Shown: positions 25,704-35,407 of the stretch, one piece after another
Numbering within the stretch: the stretch's first letter is position 1
Layout of the letters: every line of letters starts with the position of its first letter
Source: Silene latifolia
Taxonomy: Eukaryota; Streptophyta; Magnoliopsida; Caryophyllales; Caryophyllaceae
Direction of reading: 5' to 3'
Assembly (NCBI RefSeq): GCF_048544455.1
Contig: NC_133529.1
Coordinates: forward strand, 55,485,401 to 55,549,400
DNA: 64,000 bases
The notes under the pieces: generated by a model
What the model was told of the DNA's origin: nothing
What the model saw: the letters and a program-made list of their open reading frames with translations, nothing else
Databases searched by the model: none
Made by a program: the position numbers and the translations under genes

Positions 25704-27548
25704 TTAAAATAGTTGAGGGTATCGTTCTCTCATAGCTGCCTCAACCTCCCAAGTTGCTTCCTCTACATTGTGGTGAGACCAGAGTACCTTTACCAGTCTT
25801 GTTTCCCCATTCCTTGTGCTTCTTACCTTGTGATCCAAAATCTCTTTAGGAACTTCTTCATATGTCAGAGAATCATCTAGTTGCACACTTTCCGGCTCAA
25901 TCACGTGAGATGGGTCACTCACATACTTTCTCAGCTGAGAAACATGGAACACGTTATGGACCCTATCAAGTACCGGAGGTAGTGCTAAACGATAAGCTAC
26001 TTCTCCCACCCGACTCAAAATCTCATACGGTCCAATGAATTTTGGGCTCAGCTTCCCGCGCTTCCCAAATCTCATAACACCACGCATTGGAGATACTTTT
26101 AAAAGAACTTTATCTCCCACCTCAAACCCAATATCACTTCTGCGCAAATCTGCATAACTCTTTTGTCTATCCTGCGCTGCTTTCATCTTTTGCCTGATCA
26201 CTTGTATCTGCTCTATCATATCCTGAATCATCTGAGGTCCCAACACTACTGCCTCAGTCGAATCATCCCAACAAACTGGGCTTCTACACTTCCTCCCATA
26301 TAATGCTTCAAAAGGTGCCATTCCTATACTAGCATGGTAACTATTATTATAGGAAAATTCTATCAAATCTAGTCGGTCTTCCCAAGATCCCCCAAACTCC
26401 ATTACACATGCTCGCAACATATCTTCTAGTGTTTGGATAGTGCGCTCTGTCTGACCATCTGTTGCCGGATGAAATGCGGTACTCATTTTTAGCTCTGTTC
26501 CTAAGGATTCTTGCAACTCTTGCCAAAACTTAGATATAAATCTTGAATCTCTGTCGGACACTATATCCTTGGGTACACCATGTAGCTTAAGAACGTGCTT
26601 TGTATAAGCCTTTGCCAAGTCAGCCTTGCTCCAAGTATCTTTCATTGGAATAAAATGTGCTGTCTTTGTCAGACGATCTACAATTACCCATATCATGTTG
26701 TTCCCCTTCTGAGTCCTTGGTAGTCCTACAATGAAGTCCATTGATATAGACTCCCACTTCCATCCAGGTACACTTAAGGATTGTACCTTCCCTTGAGGCC
26801 TCTTGTGCTCACCTTTCACCTTCTGACATACCAAGCATTTGGACACATACTCTGCCACCTCCCTCTTCATTCCTAGCCACCAAAATGTCTTCTTCAGATC
26901 CTTATACAATTTATCTCCTCCTGGGTGCACAGAATATGGAGTTGCATGTGCTTCAATCATTATCTTTCTCTTCAAACCCTCATTTGCTGGCACACACCAT
27001 CTCCCTTCAAACCTCAAACTACCATCAGAAAACACCGAAAATCTCGTTGCTTCTCCTGCTTCCACGGCCTTCCTCCATTCAGCCAGTCTAGGATCTTCGA
27101 CTTGCATTACTCGAATCTCTTCATATAACTCAGGCTCCATGGTTAAATCTCCCAAGCCATCTCCCTTTCTGATCACATGGATTCCCATCTTTTCTACTTC
27201 ATCCCTCAACTTCAATCGTGACAAAACAGTACACAAAGAGTGCACAGATTTCCGACTTAATGCATCTGCTACTACGTTTGCCTTTCCTTCGTGGTATACA
27301 ATCTCCATATCATAGTCTCCAATCAGCTCGATCCACCTTCGCTGTCTCATATTCAGCTCCTTCTGAGTGTAGATATATTTCAGGCTCTTGTGATTTGAAA
27401 ATACTTTAAAGGTTGCCCCATACAAGTAGTGCCTCCAAATTTTTAGTGCAAATACCACCGCTCCCAATTCTAAATCATGGGTTGGGTAATTCTCTTCATA
27501 TGGCTTCAACTGTCTTGAAGCATATGCTATCACCTTGCCTTTCTGCAT
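25704..27548 (-). CDS. pol: Tekay RNase H (partial), integrase and chromodomain ORF
   Basis: Open for 614 codons. Residues 1-100 are the C-terminal part of RNase H ([21 protein letters not shown]). Integrase follows: zinc-binding H201, H208, C238, C241, and a DD35E core at about D271, D332, E368. Residues near 560-614 form a chromodomain-like end, thought to guide insertion to histone-marked chromatin. The start codon is internal: the N-terminal part of RNase H lies in another frame upstream. One RNase H position expected to be acidic reads N in [10 protein letters not shown], so that activity may be lost. The integrase itself looks whole. Confidence 0.9.
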   Translation of the reverse strand: MQKGKVIAYASRQLKPYEENYPTHDLELGAVVFALKIWRHYLYGATFKVFSNHKSLKYIYTQKELNMRQRRWIELIGDYDMEIVYHEGKANVVADALSRKSVHSLCTVLSRLKLRDEVEKMGIHVIRKGDGLGDLTMEPELYEEIRVMQVEDPRLAEWRKAVEAGEATRFSVFSDGSLRFEGRWCVPANEGLKRKIMIEAHATPYSVHPGGDKLYKDLKKTFWWLGMKREVAEYVSKCLVCQKVKGEHKRPQGKVQSLSVPGWKWESISMDFIVGLPRTQKGNNMIWVIVDRLTKTAHFIPMKDTWSKADLAKAYTKHVLKLHGVPKDIVSDRDSRFISKFWQELQESLGTELKMSTAFHPATDGQTERTIQTLEDMLRACVMEFGGSWEDRLDLIEFSYNNSYHASIGMAPFEALYGRKCRSPVCWDDSTEAVVLGPQMIQDMIEQIQVIRQKMKAAQDRQKSYADLRRSDIGFEVGDKVLLKVSPMRGVMRFGKRGKLSPKFIGPYEILSRVGEVAYRLALPPVLDRVHNVFHVSQLRKYVSDPSHVIEPESVQLDDSLTYEEVPKEILDHKVRSTRNGETRLVKVLWSHHNVEEATWEVEAAMRERYPQLF

Positions 27549-27599
27549 TAGTACACAACCCGGTCCATTCTTTGAAGCATCGTATACACTTCAAATCCT

Positions 27600-29126
27600 T
27601 CACTTCCCTACGGTAAATCTAACACGGGAGAGTGTGGTAAGGCGATCCTTTAAAGTTTGGAATGCTGCCTCACAACTCTCATCCCACTTGAAACGATTTT
27701 CCTTCCTCATTAGGGCCGTGATAGGTCTTGCAATTTTGGAGAAGTCTTTAACAAACCTCCGATAGTAACCTGCCAGACCCAGAAAACTTCGAATCTCTGC
27801 CACATTTTTCGGTGCCTTCCAGTTAGACACTGCCTCAATCTTGCTAGGGTCCACAGACACTCCTTCCTTTGATATCACATGACCCAAAAATGCTACTTTC
27901 TCCAACCAGAACTCACATTTGCTCAAACTTAGCATACAAAGTTTGGTTATCTCGCAATGTTTTTGCAGAACAAGTCTTAAATGCTCCTCATGCTCTTCTT
28001 TAGTTTTAGAATATACTAGAATGTCATCAATAAAGACAACCACGAATCGATCCAAGTAGGGACTAAATACCCGGTTCATCAGGTCCATAAACACTGCCGG
28101 TGCATTAGTTAACCCAAAAGGCATAACAATGAATTCATAATGTCCATATCGTGTCCTGAAAGCGGTCTTTGGTATATCTGCATCCTTTATTCTCAGTTGA
28201 TGGTACCCCGATCTCAAATCTATCTTTGAAAAGACACCAGCTCCACTCAGCTGATCAAAAAGGTCATCAATACGAGGTAGAGGGTATCTATTCTTGATAG
28301 TCACATTATTTAGTTCTCTGTAATCTATACAAAGCCTAAAACTTCCATCTTTCTTCTTGACAAATAATACGGGTGCTCCCCAAGGTGATACACTAGGACG
28401 GATATAGCCCTTGTCCAACAACTCATGTAGCTGCTTCTTCAGTTCTTCTAATTCTTTCGGTCCCATCCGGTAAGGAGCCTTAGAAATAGGTCCCGTTCCC
28501 GGCTTAAGCTCTACGCTGAAATCAATTGTTCTCTTCGGCGGCAGACCTGGCAATTCTTCTGGGAATACATCTTCAAATTCACGTACCACTGATATCTCTT
28601 GTGCTGCCAAACCTTCCTCTCGCACATCTCGAACATGGCACAAAATCAACTGGTCTCCCTTCCTCATACAAGACTTTAAGGTAGGAGTTGAGATGAGCTT
28701 CACCCTAGGCTTAACCACAAACCCCTTATAAGACACCCTCACTCCCTTAGGTCCCCTTAATGTCACTCTCCTTTGATAGCAATCAATCTTAGCCTTATAT
28801 TTACTCAAGCAATCCATCCCGAAGACTTTTTTAAATCCATCTAACGGGAAGTCTATAAGGTTTACAAATAATTCCACTCCCCTTATAATTATGCACACAT
28901 CCCTATACAGTTTGTCACATTGGACAATCTCTCCTGATGGTATTATTACATCCTCATCTATTACATCAAATAATTTAAGCTTTAACTTCTTAGCATGGGT
29001 ACTAGCTATAAATGAGTTACTAGATCCCGAATCAAACAAGACAAAAGATGGTTTAGAGTTTACTAGAAATGTACCCGTAACCACGTGTGCATCCTTTTCT
29101 GCTGTCTTCTGGTCCATCATAAACAA
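27600..29126 (-). CDS. pol: Tekay protease and reverse transcriptase ORF
   Basis: Open for 508 codons. The aspartic protease motif is [10 protein letters not shown] (catalytic D32). RT begins near residue 190; conserved residues include D303 in [10 protein letters not shown] and the active-site FIDDILVYS at 365-373. The frame closes early in RNase H, and small length changes between 27620 and 27560 separate it from the next ORF. Upstream it is in the same frame as the gag zinc-knuckle ORF, split only by one TGA at 29196-29198. In Tekay elements gag and pol are usually one frame, so this TGA is either a nonsense mutation or a read-through site. Confidence 0.92.
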   Translation of the reverse strand: MFMMDQKTAEKDAHVVTGTFLVNSKPSFVLFDSGSSNSFIASTHAKKLKLKLFDVIDEDVIIPSGEIVQCDKLYRDVCIIIRGVELFVNLIDFPLDGFKKVFGMDCLSKYKAKIDCYQRRVTLRGPKGVRVSYKGFVVKPRVKLISTPTLKSCMRKGDQLILCHVRDVREEGLAAQEISVVREFEDVFPEELPGLPPKRTIDFSVELKPGTGPISKAPYRMGPKELEELKKQLHELLDKGYIRPSVSPWGAPVLFVKKKDGSFRLCIDYRELNNVTIKNRYPLPRIDDLFDQLSGAGVFSKIDLRSGYHQLRIKDADIPKTAFRTRYGHYEFIVMPFGLTNAPAVFMDLMNRVFSPYLDRFVVVFIDDILVYSKTKEEHEEHLRLVLQKHCEITKLCMLSLSKCEFWLEKVAFLGHVISKEGVSVDPSKIEAVSNWKAPKNVAEIRSFLGLAGYYRRFVKDFSKIARPITALMRKENRFKWDESCEAAFQTLKDRLTTLSRVRFTVGK

Positions 29127-29195
29127 TTTACCGCACGCTTTTCTTTTCGTACCCGGATCAGATCTTGGCTGAACCCGGCTGCATTTTTGGTGAGT

Positions 29196-29666
29196 TCAGT
29201 AGCTTCCATTGTTGTACCTTTGATATCCTCCACCTCCATTGTTCTGGTTAGAGTTACTAAAGCTTTTTGTATTATTCCATCTTCCCCCATTACGATTACT
29301 CCCTACACTTGGTGCAGATGATCTAGAATAGCTTCCTTGACTTCCACCTCCTGGGCCTTGAGTTGAATTATGCCAACACTCATAGGCTCGGTGTCCTGGC
29401 TTCCCACACTTGTAGCATAGTACTGTTTGACCGTTACAGTCTTTTCCGGGATGATTCTTACCACACCCTTTACAGTGATGAGTCCTCACTCCTGACCCAC
29501 GATTCCAACTACCACCAGACCCAGAACTACCACCACCGTACCCTCCAAATGATTGGTTCCTTGACTGCCCATAATTCCCCTTCTTATTGCTTTGACTTCC
29601 TACATCACTTTCTGCCTTTCTCTTCTCCTTCTGGTTCAGTTCCTTCTCTTTAGCCATTGCTATCAC
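29196..29666 (-). CDS. gag: Tekay gag, nucleocapsid part
   Basis: A glycine/serine/asparagine-rich segment of 156 codons with two zinc knuckles: C65-C68-H72-C77 and CYKCGKPGHRAYEC (C84, C87, H92, C97). Such knuckles bind the element RNA. It is out of frame with the capsid part just upstream (they overlap at 29663-29666), which points to a single-base shift near 29680. It ends at a TGA followed in frame by protease. Confidence 0.85.
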   Translation of the reverse strand: MIAMAKEKELNQKEKRKAESDVGSQSNKKGNYGQSRNQSFGGYGGGSSGSGGSWNRGSGVRTHHCKGCGKNHPGKDCNGQTVLCYKCGKPGHRAYECWHNSTQGPGGGSQGSYSRSSAPSVGSNRNGGRWNNTKSFSNSNQNNGGGGYQRYNNGSY

Positions 29667-30334
29667 CCTCTCGGCGTTACTGCTCTCTCATAAACACTCT
29701 TCACGAGTTGAAGGTACTCCAGTGGCATTTTCGCATGATTTCTAGTGTGAGTCCCTTCTCGAACCGTCTTTGCCAACATCTCTTCACTCATGTTCAAGTC
29801 GGCCACATAAGTAGATAGCTCCCAGAACTTATTATGATATGCAGCTACTGTCATACCGTCTGTCATAGCAAACAGGTCAAATTCAGCCCTTAGTTGACTG
29901 CGTACGTGTTCTGGAACATACTCGATCTTTAGCTCTCCTTTGAAATCCTCCCAGCTAAGCAACCTACCTTCAGACTCCACATAAAACTCCCTCATTTTTG
30001 TTTTGTTATTCGACCACCACACTCCAGCCTTACCCCGCAGATAGAAGGCTGCCTGATCTATCTTCATATCCTCAGGGCATCCCACAGCATCAAAAATATT
30101 GTCCATCTCTCTTATCCACTCATCCAGCAGATTTGGTGCGCCGGTTCCTTCAAACTTTACAGGACGGTGACGGGCAATTGCTGTGTTGATGGCATGCGCA
30201 TCAACCACTCTTTCAGTGCCTCTACTAACTGCCCTCAGGGCCTCCCTCAATAGCTCAATCTCTTCCCTCATCTTAGCAATCTCCTCTGCGGTCATTTGAG
30301 TTTCTTCAGTAGCAACAACATTCTTCTTAGCCAT
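29663..30334 (-). CDS. gag: Tekay gag, capsid part
   Basis: 223 codons starting MAKKNVVATEE. Retrotransposon gag features: a coiled N-terminus (IAKMREEIELLREALRAV), then ARHRPVKFEGTGAPNLLDEW and the WSNNKTKMREF region, and a conserved FDLFAMTDGMTVAAYHNKF. The capsid protein builds the virus-like particle in the cytoplasm. It stops prematurely (TPRG*) where the nucleocapsid continues in another frame. The start is the first ATG after the leader and fits the family. Confidence 0.9.
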   Translation of the reverse strand: MAKKNVVATEETQMTAEEIAKMREEIELLREALRAVSRGTERVVDAHAINTAIARHRPVKFEGTGAPNLLDEWIREMDNIFDAVGCPEDMKIDQAAFYLRGKAGVWWSNNKTKMREFYVESEGRLLSWEDFKGELKIEYVPEHVRSQLRAEFDLFAMTDGMTVAAYHNKFWELSTYVADLNMSEEMLAKTVREGTHTRNHAKMPLEYLQLVKSVYERAVTPRG

Positions 30335-30940
30335 TATATCTTTTCAAAATGAATAAACAAATTATAAATACGAGTTTAGAAATCCTGCAATCACAACTAA
30401 TAGAGGGTCGTGCCGTGGCAGGTCGTTCCCTTTCTCTCTCGGCCAATGTCTAGTTATAATTACATCGCTACTTCCTTGGCTTCTATCCTAGGTCCGTAGT
30501 GCACATATTCACGGTACAAATATCTAATACAATCCAATTACCAAATAAAATTTATATATATAATCATTATGCAGTTTCTCATCCTAGTTCACATCTTATG
30601 GCATATTATACTTCATTACGGAAATTTAAATTCTTAACCATGTTCACCGAATGCTTACTATGATTCCACCTCAATATAACTACACACTTCTTTATTACTT
30701 TCACAATAAACAAAGCGGTATAGCAAGCAATACACCAATACTTCTACTTACCCATACTCTTCCTCTCCCGCGGTGACCGGTTCGAAACTGAGAGGGCCTG
30801 GGTTCTGGAATGAGGGGCCCTTCTCATCCAAAACCAATTAGAAGGGCTCCTAACAGTTTCTACCCGGGTTCATTTTATTAGACTCTCCTATGTTCATTAT
30901 TCATTTGTTTCATCCTCAGGTCGTCGCTCTGATACCACTT
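30335..30940 (-). other. Tekay leader (5' untranslated region)
   Basis: About 600 bases between the primer-binding site and gag, with no ORF of note. This is the position expected for packaging and dimerisation signals. Confidence 0.7.
30926..30937 (-). other. Primer-binding site of Tekay element
   Basis: TGGTATCAGAGC on the - strand, three bases after the 5' LTR. Initiator tRNA-Met type, normal for Tekay. Confidence 0.9.
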
Positions 30941-32781
30941 TGTAACACCCTCATTTATTTAAGAGTCTTAACTAGACCTTCCCAAATAAATAAGGTTGTT
31001 ACCATCTCGGTTACCCGAGGTAGTACATATCGTAAGACGACAACTGAAGTACTTTATTAAAGAAATAACTATTTTAGTCTTATTACAAATAAAACCGTCT
31101 TTCGCATGAAATAATAAATGTACGGTACAACTGATAACTACTGGTTATTCGCAACTAAAAATAAATAAAGAATCAGGTGAATGACGCCTAGCCCTCCAAA
31201 TGATCCGTCCGACCCCATCACGCATCCCAAGGCAATATCAACCAACCTGTAAATTAATCTGCTCCCCAATATGACAAGAAAACATCATATGGATCATCAC
31301 AGGTGGTTTTAAGAGAGACAAAAGAAATAAACCACGTCAACTAATGTTGAGCAGGAAATCTTAAACAACGGTAAGACAAAATTCTTTAAATAAATACAGC
31401 GGAAGCTCTCATAATTATTAAATAAAGTTTCATATCACGATATTAATAAATCACAGTATACGGCGCAACGGCCAGCTGACTCGGTCAACTTCTATAACTC
31501 AATATGCACGGCACGACGGCCAGCTGACTCGGCGATCAACTTCTATAACTCAATGAACACGGCACGACGGCCAGCTGACTCAGCGGTCAGCTTCTATAAC
31601 TCAATTTCCAATACTAACAGCTCGTAAATAACTTTACATACAGAGAATGCTCATTCACCACTTACGAGAATTGAAATTATCCAGCCAGTATAAATGTGCG
31701 TACAAGAACAACACTTAAGTAGTAGTCGGTCAGGATTCCCTACCTTTTCAGCAAATATTCCGTCTCAGCACACAATGATTAAAATGACTCCTCTACGAAC
31801 CTTTCACCTAATACCAAGTAATAACATATAATCAAATGATAATTCCTCCAAAAATTAATCTAGTCTAAATCAAAATCTCATAAACTAAATGTAACCAAGA
31901 TGGTTGAACGGCCATTACTAGCACTTTGAGCAAATAATTTACATTCCCTCAACAGCAGCTTAAAATTCAAAGGCAACCAATATGATTTAACAAAGTCACA
32001 GTCATCACAAAATTTGTGATTATACCCCCTGACCAAGACAATTGCTAGTAATTAATCTATAGTTCCTACACACAATAAGCTAACCCATTACTAAATCAGT
32101 CCCTCAACTCTCAAGGTATGGCAGCAGTGCAACACCCATGAATCTACCCGGTCGAGTCATAGCCACCCCTGTCGAGTACCACACAGCCGAGTACAACCCA
32201 GCCGAGTCACCCACGGTTAGAATAAGTCGGATTTTCTTTCATCACAAACATAAATAAATCTCTAATAGTAGTAAGCTAATCCTGCAACTTCCTTTTTCCA
32301 ATTCGTCCTAAACAGCTATAAACGGTATAAAAGGAATTGACATGGTTTTACCCCCAATCACTACCCCAATAACAACAATTAAACTAATTATAAGGATTAG
32401 ATTAAACTTACGATGAAGCGGAATGAATAAAAGTCGGTACTTGTCTCACAAAACTCGTACTTCCGTCCTTCGTCGCTCCTCTTCGCACTCGCCAAACCCT
32501 TTGTCCCTTATTTTATGTTCTTTTGAGTTTGGATGGTATATGCGTGAAAACAAAGTGCTTAGATTGGGGTTTAGCTTGTCATTTATATAGTACAACTTGG
32601 GCTCGTCCACCGGAGTTGCCATTCGGTGGCCCAAAGTCAATTTTCCTTTTTTTTTTTTTCTTTCTTTTATATATTATTATTATTATTATCTTCTTTACCA
32701 ATTAATGGTAATTCTCACTTATTTCCGACCTAGTCTTGACCTTTGACAACGTTGACTTGACCATAAGTACGAGGTATTACA
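30941..32781 (-). repeat. 5' LTR of Tekay element (1841 bp)
   Basis: Partner of 23640-25502. The length difference is mainly the shorter ATT/poly-T tract and a few bases missing from the 51-bp repeat. Confidence 0.95.
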
Positions 32782-32786
32782 CCGAG

Positions 32787-33144
32787 GGCTGTCACAGTGC
32801 CGGGTTTGGTGCCCAGCTCCTACGTTCGAGACTACTTTGCGGGAAAGATCCCGGCGCTGGTGACGATTGACGGGAGGGAGACGGCTCCTCCTCCTTGTAC
32901 AGCTGAGCAGAGGGTCCGTTTGTGGCTCTGGTGGTTTCTGTCTTCGATTTACCTCGGAGACATGGGTGAGAGGCTGTCGACGAAGCTTCTTCCCTTCCTT
33001 TCTGACCTGAGCTCCCTAGGGCGTTGGGACTGGGTCACTGCTGGATTTGCGGTCCTCATCCGCTTCATGAGGGCCATGGTTCGTCCGGAGTTGATGGAGA
33101 AGGGGACTTCTCCTGGCGCTGTCGGACCTGGACTACTGCTGGAG
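32787..33144 (+). pseudogene. PMD exon, right half after Tekay insertion
   Basis: Continues the frame from 23639 after one copy of the duplicated CCGAG. Reads AVTVPGLVPSSYVRDYFAGK ... RLWLWWFLSSIYLGDMGER ... WDWVTAGFAVLIRFMRAM, typical of the C-terminal part of PMD domains. Ends at the donor GTATGA (33145). Open throughout. Confidence 0.8.
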
Positions 33145-33226
33145 GTATGAACCTTCATTTAGACCAAAATCAATTCCTTTCTTTATCAAATTATGAAAGA
33201 TCGTTATTAACTATCTTGCTTCGCAG

Positions 33227-33388
33227 ACGTGGGTGTACTCCTACTTCCCGGGCCTCGCGCCCAAGAGGACGGAGCCGCTGGAGAAGGCCTATCCCGTGGT
33301 GAGGGATTGGGTGATGTGCAGGACGAAGAGCAAGCGTTCTTCTCACGGTGTCTACCGGCGGGACGTGAACGCTCTTTAGCTAGACAGC
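33227..33388 (+). pseudogene. PMD exon 4 with in-frame TAG
   Basis: Acceptor CTTCGCAG, donor GTAAAC (33389). Reads TWVYSYFPGLAPKR ... VYRRDVNAL, then TAG at 33377-33379. Confidence 0.75.
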
Positions 33389-33468
33389 GTAAACATCTCA
33401 TATTCATTTGCTCCTATATTGCTTTTAATTTGATCATAAGAATGATTCCTTTGTTTATTTTGTCCCAG

Positions 33469-33780
33469 TGGGTGCCTAGGCCTTGGGCGGAGTACGCTGA
33501 CACGCCTCCTTTTGTGGCTGAGGTCCTTCGACCTTGGAGCTCGAGCCGACTGCTGTTGAGGACGTCGATGGGTCTTGTATGGTACTTGGGCGAGCGCTTG
33601 GCTCGTCAGTGCTATCGGGACGAGTTGACGGTTCCCGTCGATCCTCCTAGGACGATGTTCAGGGAGCCTTCTGAGGCAGAGAGGGAGGCGGACTTGGCTG
33701 GCACTAGTGGTGACGCCCTCCTTCTTCCTGGCGAGGACTACTCAGCGTTCCTCTACAGGAGGTTGGCGTACTGGCCGGTA
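33469..33780 (+). pseudogene. PMD exon 5
   Basis: Acceptor TGTCCCAG. Reads WVPRPWAEYADTPPFVAEVL ... WYLGERLARQCYRDE ... FLYRRLAYWP. The donor is GTAGTG or the GTAGTA three bases earlier; both keep the phase. Confidence 0.75.
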
Positions 33781-33871
33781 GTAGTGAGCATCTTTTACTC
33801 TTCCTCTTTACTCGATTTTTGAGAACTATGATGAAAGATCATCGATAAATGAGAAACATTTGGTTTTGCAG

Positions 33872-34022
33872 GAGGTTGAGGCGGCGGGCATCGAGCCCCA
33901 GAGTATCCCGAACCCTCGAGTACACTGACGCGACCGGGAGGACGACGATCTCCGAGCTGCGTGACTTTGACGTGGCTGTGACGGATGCTGGCCTGGACGA
34001 CTGGCAGCATCTGATTCGGAGG
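33872..34022 (+). pseudogene. PMD exon 6 with frameshift
   Basis: Acceptor TTTTGCAG, donor GTAAAC. Length 151 is not a multiple of three although both neighbours are in phase 0. The frame changes near 33917, from EVEAAGIEPQSIPNP to EYTDATGRTTISELRDF. Confidence 0.7.
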
Positions 34023-34121
34023 GTAAACCTCTAATTTTTGCTTAATATATATTTTTTGTTGTGTAAGAACACATTTGAATGAGTTTGTTCGATTATTAAG
34101 GACTTCTTTTTGAAAATGCAG

Positions 34122-34214
34122 GTCGCGCCGTCTCGGTTCGTGGCGTTATGGAGGGTGGCCAACCGGCTGCGAGCTACTGCCGTCGAGGCACTTATCGGCG
34201 GTCGAGGTCATCAG
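34122..34214 (+). pseudogene. PMD exon 7
   Basis: Acceptor AAATGCAG, donor GTATGA. Reads VAPSRFVALWRVANRLRATA, open. Confidence 0.7.
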
Positions 34215-34303
34215 GTATGAACCTTGTGCCTGTTCTATTTTCGAATTTTGATTTTCCGATTTTTCTAGAAATGATTGACATGAGCCAATTTTGTTGTATA
34301 CAG

Positions 34304-34441
34304 GGCGACCGCGAGCTGGAGCGAGAGTTGACCCAGTCTCGGGAGGAGACAGCTCGCTTGTTGAGGGAGCTCGAGGTTCGAGACGCCGAGATTGCCGCTC
34401 TTGCGGCAAGAGTTGCGGAGCTGGAGGGCGACCAGCAGTAG
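34304..34441 (+). pseudogene. PMD last exon, coiled-coil tail
   Basis: Acceptor GTATACAG. Encodes a leucine- and charge-rich tail (GDRELERELTQSREETARLL...) likely to form a coiled coil, ending EGDQQ and TAG at 34439-34441. Confidence 0.75.
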
Positions 34442-34904
34442 TTTTGTGCAGTTTTTGTTTGATTTATTGGTTGTATTTTGCACAGTTGTACATTTGGACC
34501 TTCATTTTGAACCTTCTGGACTTTGTTTGGGGCTCGAGCCCCCAGTTTATTGTACATTTCCCTTTTGAGTGGTATATAATATGGCCTGAGTGCCTTTGCT
34601 GCTGGGTTGCGTTGCTTGTACCTGCAGGTTAGCTTTGAACAGGTTTGGTAGATGACGGTTTACGCCGTCATGCCGCCGAAATTTACATAGAAATCACGCA
34701 AGACATACATTTGTATATACATATGGCCTTAATTAGCGCAAAACGAAAGACTCAAAAATGCAAAAATTTTGCAAAAATTTTGCCGGAAATGACCGGACGG
34801 TAGGGAGGGTTACCCCCTAAAAAAAGGAAAAAACAGAAATCTATAAGTTAGAAGTGAGATGATTTAAAAAAGAAATGAAATAAATGTAAATTGAAATGAT
34901 AATT

Positions 34905-35025
34905 ATGTCCTAAAATGAAGTAAAATGAAAATTATTTCCTAAAATGAAAATGAAAATTATTTCCTAAAATGAAAATGAAAATTATTTCCTAAAATGAAAA
35001 TAAAAATTATTTCCTAAAATGAAAA
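34905..35025. repeat. 25-bp tandem repeat, about 4.5 copies
   Basis: ATTATTTCCT recurs at 34931, 34956, 34981 and 35006 within AAAATGAAAATG spacers. AT-rich. Confidence 0.9.
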
Positions 35026-35209
35026 TGTGCAAGTGCGGTAAAATGGCGAAAATGTCGATGTCGCCTCGAAATACGTGCCCGCGGAATTAGGAAACCTGAA
35101 ACATGGTAATTTTCACGTATTTACCAAAATAATAACCCGTAGGAATAGAAAATTATTCGTCATGGAATTAGGAAAGATCCAACGCGGAAAATCACAGAAG
35201 TGAAGCTGA

Positions 35210-35275
35210 GGAAGAGGCGCAGCATGAGCTGCGTCCCTTTGAAGAGGCGCAGCAGTCCGCGCTTTGTTCCCAAGT
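35210..35275. repeat. GAGGCGCAGCAG module pair upstream of antisense ORF
   Basis: Two copies of the module shared with the Tat LTRs, about 40-100 bp ahead of the TATA box at 35313. Confidence 0.85.
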
Positions 35276-35312
35276 TGTTCTATTCTGACGGATTTTTGGA
35301 AACAGAAATTAG

Positions 35313-35320
35313 TATAAATA
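35313..35320 (+). promoter_or_regulatory. TATA box of antisense ORF, Tat A
   Basis: TATAAATA, 95 bp ahead of the ATG at 35408. Copy B has the identical box 94 bp ahead of its ATG (48841). The matched spacing in two diverged copies supports a real promoter. Confidence 0.65.
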
Positions 35321-35407
35321 GAAACGTCGATGGAGCTTTTATTCACACAATTCTTCCGTCTCTTCTTCGCCTTATTACATAAAAATTCTCAAAATAAACT
35401 CTTCGTC

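Larger units (their letters stand above)
23640..32781 (-). mobile_element. Tekay-type Ty3 chromovirus, complete with LTRs and target duplication
   Basis: A full-length element in - orientation: 5' LTR 30941-32781, leader, gag, protease, RT, RNase H, integrase with a C-terminal chromodomain, 3' LTR 23640-25502. The 5-bp duplication CCGAG is perfect (23635-23639 and 32782-32786). The LTRs differ at roughly eight substitutions, one short deletion and microsatellite length, so the insertion is recent. The order RT-RNase H-integrase-chromodomain and the C-terminal [19 protein letters not shown] type fit the Tekay clade. Coding is broken at several points (see the ORF entries), so this copy is probably inactive. 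Confidence 0.95.
13413..34441 (+). pseudogene. Plant mobile domain (PMD) gene, about eight exons, broken and split by two retrotransposons
   Basis: Inferred exons: short first exon ending about 13424 (no clear ATG); 14069-14346; 23275-23639 continued at 32787-33144; 33227-33388; 33469-33780 (or 33777); 33872-34022; 34122-34214; 34304-34441. Most junctions are GT-AG and keep phase 0. The PMD signature is FHIPFGEVGVTLEDYGMISG at about 23480-23540, followed by tryptophan-rich stretches; the last exon encodes a leucine/glutamate-rich likely coiled coil. PMD proteins (MAIN/MAIL relatives) are common in plant transposable elements. Lesions: in-frame TGA at 23395-23397, TAG at 33377-33379, a 1-base shift near 33917, a Tekay element in exon 3 and a Copia element in intron 2. 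It lies antisense inside Tat element A. Confidence 0.75.
34442..35312. other. Region between the two antisense genes of Tat A
   Basis: No gene seen. Holds a 25-bp tandem repeat (34905-35025) and one GC-rich module pair (35210-35275). The first part (GAGCCCCCAGTTTATTG near 34534) resembles 47829-47845 in Tat B. Confidence 0.6.

Noticed and set aside
26839..27315. A 158-codon + strand ORF
   Set aside because: Shadow frame opposite the Tekay RNase H/integrase ORF.
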